Shown here: one piece after another, positions 57,462 to 64,000 of the stretch
Layout of the letters: each line of letters starts with the position of its first letter
Numbering within the stretch: the stretch's first letter is position 1
NCBI RefSeq assembly: GCF_000744825.1
Contig: NZ_JQMR01000001.1
Location: 1,845,501 to 1,909,500 of the forward strand
Direction of reading: 5' to 3'
DNA length: 64,000 bases
From: Carnobacterium mobile DSM 4848
GTDB taxonomy: Bacteria > Bacillota > Bacilli > Lactobacillales > Carnobacteriaceae
Program-made: the position numbers and the translations under genes
The notes under the pieces: model-generated
Seen by the model: the letters and a program-made list of their open reading frames with translations, nothing else
Told to the model about the DNA's origin: nothing
Databases searched by the model: none

Positions 57462-57664
57462 TATAGTAGAGGTGAAGATGAGGCCGGCAACGTCAGAAGA
57501 CCATGAGTCTGCATGTCAAACTGGGCTCTTCACTATCCTTGATTGAATCAAGTTTGAAGTATGTTGGTCCTTTGAGATCGTCTATAGGAAAGTGGAATCG
57601 TTAAGGCATAGTGGAGTACTTCAATTTAATATAGAAAGAAACGAAAATAAATGAGAATAATGGC

Positions 57665-58207
57665 TGGATAGGCTACAATGAAGCAAAAACGACAAACGTA
57701 TTGAATCGTAAATTCTTAAGAGACAACCCATTAGAAGCGATCGTAACAGACTTGACTTATGTACGAGTCGGAAAAAGATGGCATTATATCTGTTTCATTT
57801 TGGATCTGTTCAATCGAGAAATTCTCGGCTATTCTTGTGGAGAACATAAAGATGCTGTTCTAGTAAAAAAAGCATTTAGCTGTATCAAACAACCTCTGAC
57901 AAAGGTTGAGATTTTTCATACTGATCGTGGAAAAGAGTTTGATAACCAAGCTATTGATAAATTATTAACAACGTTTGACATCGACGGATCATTGAGTCAT
58001 AAAGGCTGTCCTTTTGATAATGCCGTAGTTGAATCAACTTATAAGTCGTTGAAAGTAGAATTTGTCTACCAATACACATTTGAAACCTTACAACAATTGG
58101 ATTTGGAGTTATTTGACTATGATAATTGGTGGAACCACCTTCGGTTGCACGGTACACTTGGCTACGAGACACCGGGTGGTTACCGTAACCAGAGATTGGC
58201 GCAGTGA
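57665..58207 (+). pseudogene. Truncated IS3-family transposase (OrfB part)
   Basis: The DDE integrase domain is present from about 57,700: VTDLTYVRVGKRWHYICFI, HTDRGKEFDNQAIDK and AVVESTYKSLKVEF supply the D, D and E, and the C-terminal YDNWWNHLRLHGTLGYETP is complete. The N-terminal HTH part and the OrfA frame are absent, and no left inverted repeat is seen, so it is a 5'-deleted copy. Confidence 0.88.
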
Positions 58208-58211
58208 ATCC

Positions 58212-58310
58212 TTGATAATGAGCTCGGATGTGCTAACACTAGCAAGGCAGTCTAACTTTAACTGTTAGCTCCTGCCGAAGATCGTCACATCCGAGGAAGC
58301 TCATTGTCAA
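58212..58310. repeat. 99-bp element with 20-bp inverted ends
   Basis: TTGATAATGAGCTCGGATGTG (58212-58232) is mirrored by CACATCCGAGG and AAGCTCATTGTCAA (58286-58310), with a 4-nt insertion and one other difference. Inside, GGCAG pairs with CTGCC and GCTAACA with TGTTAGC in alternative ways. It begins 5 nt after the transposase fragment stop. Confidence 0.6.
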
Positions 58311-58463
58311 GGACAATCGGAATAGAATACGGAAAGAAGTTCTGCGCCTTATAAAATTTGTCAAAAAAACAGTTGCCATTCCATGATTTAAAGAATTGCC
58401 AATAGATACCTCCGGCTTAACACTATAAGTTGGAGATTTTTTTGATTTTTTTATATAAAAGGG

Positions 58464-58491
58464 TTTACAATAGGCGAAAAAATGTTATTAT
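58464..58491 (+). promoter_or_regulatory. Predicted promoter of the glycosaminoglycan operon
   Basis: TTTACA (58464-58469) and TATTAT (58486-58491) are 16 bp apart, with an extended TG. An inverted pair TGTTA/TAACA (58483-58505) with a central ATGTACAT overlaps the -10 and start region and is a candidate operator for the GntR regulator. Confidence 0.6.
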
Positions 58492-58527
58492 GTACATGGT
58501 TAACACATTAAGTTAAGGGGGGCAGAA

Positions 58528-59283
58528 ATGACACGACCCAAATATGAAGTAATAAAACAAGATATTATAGAAAAAATTAATTCAGGAGAGTTTGAACCAG
58601 GAAAAAAGATATATTCTGAAGGAGAACTCAAAGGAATTTACGGAGTGAGTAGTACGACTGTTGTACGAGCCTTACAAGATTTAGTATTAGAAGGATACTT
58701 AATCAGACGACAAGGAGAAGGGACGTACGTAAGAAGAAACTTACGTCATAAAAAAGTTTACTTTGATGAGTTAGGGCCATTGATTGAGAAAAAATCTAAA
58801 GAAGTTAGTAAAGATACAATTGAACAAACAATAACTAAGATTCATCGTGGTGTTGAGCAAAACAAGATTGAAAAAAAATTAAGTTTAAAAAATGAAGAAA
58901 ATTTAGTACAAATTGTTCAAATCGGCATGATTGATGATCTAGTTTGGAAGATTCAAATTCGCTATATGGCAGATAGTATGTTAACTGATGATATGATATC
59001 ACAGCTACAAGATGGTGGTAGTTTATCAGAAGAATACAAAAGAAGAAACCATTTAAAATATTTACCAATGAATCAAGAAATTAAGTATAGCGTAGTAGCA
59101 TATGAAAGCGATGTTTTAAACTTAATTCCTGAAGAAATGCTTTATGTTGATTGGGCATTAAATTTACCAGTTGTAAAATTGAATAAGACTTATTTTGATA
59201 ATCAAAAAAAAGCAATAGAATTTTCAACGACATTAATTCACTACAAACATTACGCAATTAATATTGAATTTGAAGGGATATAG
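58528..59283 (+). CDS. GntR-family regulator (HutC type, UTRA domain)
   Basis: A 251-residue regulator. The winged HTH (1-70) has KYEVIKQDIIEKINSGEFEPG, SEGELKGIYGVSSTTVVRAL and GYLIRRQGEGTYV. The effector domain follows (about 90-245). As the first gene, 2 nt before the GH88 gene, it probably autoregulates the operon and responds to an unsaturated disaccharide product (inference). AAGGGGGG precedes the ATG. Confidence 0.93.
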   Translation: MTRPKYEVIKQDIIEKINSGEFEPGKKIYSEGELKGIYGVSSTTVVRALQDLVLEGYLIRRQGEGTYVRRNLRHKKVYFDELGPLIEKKSKEVSKDTIEQTITKIHRGVEQNKIEKKLSLKNEENLVQIVQIGMIDDLVWKIQIRYMADSMLTDDMISQLQDGGSLSEEYKRRNHLKYLPMNQEIKYSVVAYESDVLNLIPEEMLYVDWALNLPVVKLNKTYFDNQKKAIEFSTTLIHYKHYAINIEFEGI

Positions 59284-59285
59284 TT

Positions 59286-60473
59286 ATGAATAAGTTAAAT
59301 GTTGAAGTTTTAAAAGATAGTCATCGTTTTATGGAGAATGGTCTATTAACTAAAGAAAAAGTTGAAAAAGCCATTGAAGAAGCTATTAAAAAGATTGATC
59401 ATAACATGAGTCGATTAGGAGAACGCTTCCCTTCTCCTAGTACAATTAACCATAGTTATCAAACCATTGAGAACATAGAGTGGACAACGGGTTTTTGGAC
59501 TGGCATGTTGTGGTTAGCTTATGAATATACAAAAGATGAGAAATATAAAAAATTAGCAGATAAACATGTAGACTTTTTTTTAGAAAGAATCGAAAAAAAT
59601 ATTGAAGTTGATCATCATGATATGGGCTTCTTGTACTCTCCTTCTTGTGTAGCAGCATATAAACTTACAGGAAATGAAAAAGGCAGAAAAGCAGCTATTC
59701 TAGCGGCAGATAAGTTAATGACTCGATATCAAGAAAAAGGTAACTTTATTCAAGCCTGGGGAGAATTAGGAGCTAAAGACAATTACCGACTAATTGTAGA
59801 TTGTTTATTAAATATTCCATTACTTTATTGGGCTTCTGAAGAAACAGGAGACTCTAAATATAGTGAGGTTGCCGATAAACACTATAAAACAACAATTGCT
59901 AATGCAATAAGAGAAGATGCATCAGCGTTCCATACATTTTATTTTGATCCTGAAACGGGAGAGCCTATTGAAGGACGAACTCGTCAAGGATATGCTGATG
60001 ATTCAAGTTGGGCACGCGGACAAAGTTGGTTGATTTATGGTATTGCGTTAAATTATAATTTCAGACCAAAAGAAGAAGACTTTGTTAGTTACGAAGCAGT
60101 TACTAATTACTTTTTAAATCGTTTGCCAAAAGATTTAATTTGTTACTGGGATTTGATTTTTGATGATCAATCACAACAATCAAGAGATTCCTCTACTGCA
60201 GCGATTGCTGTTTGTGGAATGAATTTAATGAACAAGTTTTTACCAGAAACTTTTGAGAAAAAACAAGTGTATACTTATGCGCAACATAGCATATTAGAAA
60301 GTTTGATTGACGGGTATACTGAACAGTTAGGTCAAGGAACTGTAGCATTAATTAATCATGGTGTTTATTCTTGGCATAGTGGAAAAGGAGTGGATGAAGG
60401 AAATATCTGGGGAGATTACTACTATTTAGAAGCACTTATTCGTTTTTACAAAGATTGGAAAATGTATTGGTAA
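59286..60473 (+). CDS. GH88 unsaturated glucuronyl hydrolase
   Basis: A 395-residue (alpha/alpha)6 hydrolase that removes the unsaturated uronate from disaccharides made by hyaluronate, chondroitin or heparin lyases. The likely catalytic Asp pair is D112 (HHDMGF) and D172 (LIVDCLLN), spaced like D88/D149 in Bacillus UGL. WTTGFWTGMLWLAYE and DDSSWARGQSW are family segments. No signal peptide, so it acts in the cytoplasm after PTS uptake. Confidence 0.93.
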   Translation: MNKLNVEVLKDSHRFMENGLLTKEKVEKAIEEAIKKIDHNMSRLGERFPSPSTINHSYQTIENIEWTTGFWTGMLWLAYEYTKDEKYKKLADKHVDFFLERIEKNIEVDHHDMGFLYSPSCVAAYKLTGNEKGRKAAILAADKLMTRYQEKGNFIQAWGELGAKDNYRLIVDCLLNIPLLYWASEETGDSKYSEVADKHYKTTIANAIREDASAFHTFYFDPETGEPIEGRTRQGYADDSSWARGQSWLIYGIALNYNFRPKEEDFVSYEAVTNYFLNRLPKDLICYWDLIFDDQSQQSRDSSTAAIAVCGMNLMNKFLPETFEKKQVYTYAQHSILESLIDGYTEQLGQGTVALINHGVYSWHSGKGVDEGNIWGDYYYLEALIRFYKDWKMYW

Positions 60474-60495
60474 CTATTTAAGGGGGGAAAAGTAA

Positions 60496-60996
60496 ATGGA
60501 TGCAAAGCCAAATGTTAAGATGATTAGAATTGATGAGAGGTTGATTCATGGACAAGGTCAATTGTGGATAAAAAGTTTAGGTGTAAATTTGGTTATCTGC
60601 GCTAATGACAAGGCAGCTGCAGATAGTATGCAACAATCGTTGATGAAAGCTGTTGTTCCTAAAGATATTGGTTTACGTTTTTGGAATATTGAAAGAACGG
60701 CAAAAATAATTTGGAAAGCGTTACCTAATCAATCGATTTTTGTTGTTGTGTCATCTCCAAAGGATGTATTAACATTAGCAGAACAAGGATTTCCAGTTGG
60801 AGAAGTGAATGTTGGAAATATTCATGCAAAAGAAGAAAAAGAGAAAGTTTCACAATTTATTTATTTGGGTGAAGAGGATAAAGAAGCATTGAGAACTTTA
60901 CGTGATAAATTTGGATGTACATTTAATACTAAAACATCACCAGTATCAAATGATGGAGAACAATCACTAGAAAAATTGGAAAGTATTTTAGGATAA
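60496..60996 (+). CDS. PTS mannose-family IIB component
   Basis: A 166-residue IIB of the mannose/fructose/sorbose class. The phosphorylated His is H18 in RIDERLIHGQG. PKDIGLRFWNIERTAK and the GEVNVGNIH segment are typical. It passes phosphate from IIA to the incoming sugar. AAGGGGGGAAAAG precedes the ATG. It begins 22 nt after the GH88 gene. Confidence 0.94.
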   Translation: MDAKPNVKMIRIDERLIHGQGQLWIKSLGVNLVICANDKAAADSMQQSLMKAVVPKDIGLRFWNIERTAKIIWKALPNQSIFVVVSSPKDVLTLAEQGFPVGEVNVGNIHAKEEKEKVSQFIYLGEEDKEALRTLRDKFGCTFNTKTSPVSNDGEQSLEKLESILG

Positions 60997-61009
60997 GGAG
61001 AAAAAGAAG

Positions 61010-61840
61010 ATGGATATTTCAATAACACAAGCACTACTCATTGCTTTAATCACTGGTTTCTGTTATGCCGGTCAATTGTTAGGGATTTATACAAATCGTG
61101 CGCTTGTAATGTCATTTTTTGTTGGAGTTGTTTTAAATGATATTCCAACAGCTATTACCATGGGAGCTATTGCTGAACTTGCTTATATGGGATTTGGTGT
61201 AGGAGCAGGGGGAACAGTACCTCCTAACCCAGTAGGTCCTGGTATTGTAGGTACAATTATGGCGATTACTTTGAAAGACCAAGGAGTAACACCAGAATCA
61301 GCCTTGGCATTATCATTTCCATTTGCCGTGCTATTCCAATTAGTAACAACTGCGCTTTACTCAATATTTGCTGGAACAACAAATAATGCTAGAAATCTAA
61401 TTCAACAAGGAAAATTCAAACAATTTAATTTGTTAGCTAATTTGACATTTGTAAGTTTCTTTGTCACTGGATGTGCGATTGGTTTCTTTGCATCAGTATC
61501 ACGTCCAGCTTTACAAGCTTTTGTAGAAGCGTTACCAGAGTGGTTGATCACAGGATTTTCAGTTTCAGGTGGATTAATTCCTGCAATTGGTTTTGCAATG
61601 ATTCTGTCTGTTATGCTAGATAAAAAACTTATGCCATATGCATTACTTGGATATATCTGTGCAGCATACTTAGAATTGCCAACAATGGCAATTGCTTTAG
61701 CAGGAACTTTCTTTGCCTTAATTACTTTTTATGCAAACAATGATAAAGATTCAACAAAGCAGACTGAAACAAAAAATGATAAAGAATCATACCATGATTT
61801 ATCTAATTTTGCTGAGGAGGATTTTTCTAATGGAATCTAA
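61010..61840 (+). CDS. PTS mannose-family IIC component
   Basis: A 276-residue membrane permease with about eight hydrophobic segments, including GAIAELAYMGFGVGAGGTVP and NPVGPGIVGTIMAI. The C-terminus is charged. It forms the channel together with IID. It overlaps IID by 11 nt. AAGGAGAAA precedes the ATG. Confidence 0.94.
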   Translation: MDISITQALLIALITGFCYAGQLLGIYTNRALVMSFFVGVVLNDIPTAITMGAIAELAYMGFGVGAGGTVPPNPVGPGIVGTIMAITLKDQGVTPESALALSFPFAVLFQLVTTALYSIFAGTTNNARNLIQQGKFKQFNLLANLTFVSFFVTGCAIGFFASVSRPALQAFVEALPEWLITGFSVSGGLIPAIGFAMILSVMLDKKLMPYALLGYICAAYLELPTMAIALAGTFFALITFYANNDKDSTKQTETKNDKESYHDLSNFAEEDFSNGI

Positions 61841-62645
61841 ACAAAGCAGATTAACTCAAAAAGACTATATGAAAACTGCACTACGGTCTTATCTTTTGCA
61901 AAACGGATTTAATTATAATGTCTACCAAGGAACAGGATACTTGAATAGTATTTTACCAGCCTTAAAGAAAATCTATGCAGATGATCCAGAGAAACTAAAA
62001 GAAACAGCCGGTGCTAATATTGAGTTTTATAATGTAAATCCTCATATGGCTCCATTTGTTACAAGCATGCAACTGGCTATGTATGATCATGGAGAAGAAA
62101 TTGAAGATGCTAGAAGTATTAAAATGGCTTTAATGGGTCCTCTGTCAGGTATTGGTGATTCATTAGCACAATTTGGTATTGCTCCTTTATTTTCTACTCT
62201 TTTTGCTGGGCTAGCATTAGATGGTTTAGGATTTGCTCCTATGGGATTCTGGGTATCAATGTTGATATCAATGTTTGTTATCAAAATGTTCTCAGGATAT
62301 TTAGGATTCAAGTTAGGAACAAGCATTATTGATACATTAAGTGAACAAATCAGTAAAATATCTGCTGCAGCTAACATTGTGGGGGTTACAGTAATTGCGG
62401 GACTTTCTACTACCTTTGTAAAAGCGAATATCCCTATTCAATATACTTCTATAATGGCAGATGGTACAGAACAAATTATCTCTCTTCAAGAAATTTTAGA
62501 TAAGATTTTACCTAAATTGTTACCTGTTGTACTTACTATTATTGTTTTTTATTTAATTAAGAAACGTAACTGGTCAACATACCGTTTGTTAATTTTATTA
62601 TTTGCAATTGGAATTTTAGGTTCTCTTCTAGGTATATTAGGATAA
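61830..62645 (+). CDS. PTS mannose-family IID component
   Basis: A 271-residue IID with LTQKDYMKTALRSYLLQNGF, YQGTGYLNSILPALKKIYAD and MALMGPLSGIGDSLAQFGIAP. ATG 61830 follows GAGGAGG inside the IIC gene. With IIB and IIC it gives a complete membrane PTS, except that no IIA gene appears before the window ends. Confidence 0.94.
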   Translation: MESKQSRLTQKDYMKTALRSYLLQNGFNYNVYQGTGYLNSILPALKKIYADDPEKLKETAGANIEFYNVNPHMAPFVTSMQLAMYDHGEEIEDARSIKMALMGPLSGIGDSLAQFGIAPLFSTLFAGLALDGLGFAPMGFWVSMLISMFVIKMFSGYLGFKLGTSIIDTLSEQISKISAAANIVGVTVIAGLSTTFVKANIPIQYTSIMADGTEQIISLQEILDKILPKLLPVVLTIIVFYLIKKRNWSTYRLLILLFAIGILGSLLGILG

Positions 62646-62650
62646 AGAAA

Positions 62651-62687
62651 AAAAGGAGCTAATATAATTTATTAACTCCTTTTTTTT
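62651..62687 (+). terminator. Hairpin between IID and the lyase gene
   Basis: AAAAGGAGCTAAT pairs with ATTAACTCCTTTT (62651-62683, one mismatch) and is followed by more T residues. It lies inside the operon, so it may lower lyase expression or act as an attenuator. Confidence 0.7.
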
Positions 62688-62701
62688 GAAAGGATATATT
62701 G

Positions 62702-64000
62702 ATGGATTTTAAATTAATTGAAAAATATCACAATGAATTTTTTTTAGAACAGTCTGTAGAAGAGGAAGTATCAAAGAATAGAACTTTTTTTGATACAATT
62801 GTTAATAGAGGAAACTACTTAAAAAAAGGGCAAATTATATTTGATGACTCCTTAGATATGGAAGCTGTAAGCACACCTTATAACTTAGATTTAGCTAATT
62901 TGGTGGAAAGTCCGAATGGCGATTTAGAGTGGTGTTACATGGCTAGTCGTAATGGATATCTTGTAGACTTAGGGATTCTATACGCTTATACAAAAGAAGA
63001 AGTGTATTTTAATCTTTGGAAAAAATATCTTTTTTCTTTTATTGAATGGCAAGAGAAGAGTCCTCATATGTGGCGAAGTTTAGATGTAGGGTTACGTTTG
63101 AATAACTGGATGAAAAGTTTTATTTACATTTCTGATTTGGCTAATCAATTATCATGTACTGAGAAAATCAAATTAGAAAAATCTATCATTAAACAAATTA
63201 TTTATTTAAAAAATAATTTTCCTAAAAAGAGTTATTTAAGTAACTGGGGTGTGTTAGCTATAGCAGGAGTTTTATCTGCCAGTCAATTATTACCAGAATT
63301 AGTTGATAAAGAAACAGAAGAATGGTCATGGACAACTTTAACAGAGGCACTTGAAATTCAATTTTACGATGATGGAATCCAGTGGGAGCAAAGTCCCATG
63401 TATCATCATGAAGTTACTATGTGTGTGTTGCAATTGTGGTTAAATAGTTATTACTTAGAACACTCTTTCCCTGCACATATACAGTCTATTTTAGAAAAAG
63501 CAATTGACGTTAGTTATTATTATTGCGATCATGCCTTTAATTTATTACCTTTACATGATAGTGATGCTGTGGATTTCACATATATTTACAGTATTTATGA
63601 ATTATTAGGTTTTTTGGATTTAGATATAAAAAAAACGCCAGGAATTTTTTATACTGGAAAAAGAATTATTACAAAAAAGAAGAGGCTGTTACCCAATCTA
63701 TTTAAAACAGGTGAAAGTGGTTTTCTAGCATATAAAGACTCAGATATTTACTTAACTTTATTTAATGGACGACATGGTAGTGGACATGGTCACGGGTCTT
63801 TAGGTTCTATTACTTTGAATTATCAAGGAAAAGAACTAATAAAGGATCCAGGAAGGTATACTTATCTTGAGGTTCCTTTAAGAAGTTATTTGAAAGAAGA
63901 GTTTAGTCACAGTTCATTAATTGTTGATGGGAAACCGTTAACTCAAATAGATTCATCTTGGTCATATAAAACGATGGCAGAACCAATTTTTCATAAGAGT
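62702..64000 (+). CDS. Heparinase II/III-family polysaccharide lyase (3' end outside window)
   Basis: The first 433 codons are open to the window edge. An (alpha/alpha) toroid N-terminal domain is followed by a beta-sheet domain. Likely catalytic positions are N181 (LSNWG), Y234 (SPMYHHEV) and H362/H364 (GHGHGSLG), in the order known for heparinase III-type lyases. No signal peptide is visible, so it may act on imported oligosaccharides. GAAAGGAT is 7 nt before the ATG. Confidence 0.9.
   Translation, partial: MDFKLIEKYHNEFFLEQSVEEEVSKNRTFFDTIVNRGNYLKKGQIIFDDSLDMEAVSTPYNLDLANLVESPNGDLEWCYMASRNGYLVDLGILYAYTKEEVYFNLWKKYLFSFIEWQEKSPHMWRSLDVGLRLNNWMKSFIYISDLANQLSCTEKIKLEKSIIKQIIYLKNNFPKKSYLSNWGVLAIAGVLSASQLLPELVDKETEEWSWTTLTEALEIQFYDDGIQWEQSPMYHHEVTMCVLQLWLNSYYLEHSFPAHIQSILEKAIDVSYYYCDHAFNLLPLHDSDAVDFTYIYSIYELLGFLDLDIKKTPGIFYTGKRIITKKKRLLPNLFKTGESGFLAYKDSDIYLTLFNGRHGSGHGHGSLGSITLNYQGKELIKDPGRYTYLEVPLRSYLKEEFSHSSLIVDGKPLTQIDSSWSYKTMAEPIFHKS

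Noticed and set aside
57701-58207. Complete IS3-family insertion sequence
   Set aside because: The OrfA frame, the N-terminal part of OrfB and a left inverted repeat are missing, so only a truncated copy is supported.

Overview
The window reads as a chromosome segment of a low-GC Gram-positive bacterium of the order Lactobacillales. The gene order (fusA-tuf, S10-spc-alpha ribosomal block, ecfA1-ecfA2-ecfT-truA-rplM-rpsI), strong AGGAGG ribosome binding sites, a short zinc-type S14, Spx, and sialate and glycosaminoglycan cassettes all fit; a Carnobacterium-like genome is my best guess, by inference only.

Bases 1-24,240 are conserved housekeeping DNA, almost all on the + strand: the end of fusA, tuf, a branched-chain aminotransferase, the ribosomal superoperon from rpsJ to rplQ (with secY, adk, infA, rpoA), the shared ECF vitamin-transporter module, truA, and rplM-rpsI behind an L13-type leader. 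A GNAT acetyltransferase and a Ser-rich lipoprotein sit between truA and rplM. Three genes are too short to stand out in an ORF scan: rpmD, rpmJ and a 44-residue basic protein after rpsI.

Bases 24,240-35,300 are a loose accessory zone: an S9-like remnant, a lipid kinase, small unknown genes, spx, an IS605-type tnpB with a readable right end, a multiply broken membrane-protein gene, a YflT/DUF2382 stress protein, an SDR and two tandem TPR lipoproteins.

Bases 35,300-49,700 are AT-rich and look like a defence island. It holds a four-gene type III restriction-modification locus (SNF2-type helicase, DUF4391 protein, Mod, Res), then a two-gene module of unknown function (330 and 41 residues) behind a long leader, then a three-gene module of unknown function (766, 345 and 47 residues). 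The last two sets are the best candidates for an undescribed system.

Bases 51,290-57,050 form a sialic acid catabolic cluster: nanE, nanA, sodium symporter, YhcH-type protein, RpiR regulator and ROK kinase, with paired operator-like palindromes upstream. A debris zone with an SDR fragment and a truncated IS3-family transposase separates it from a glycosaminoglycan-use operon (58,460 to the window end): GntR regulator, GH88 unsaturated glucuronyl hydrolase, mannose-family PTS IIB, IIC and IID, and a heparinase II/III-type lyase cut by the window edge. Three unrelated long-hairpin elements lie in intergenic spaces near 21.1, 50.9 and 58.2 kb.
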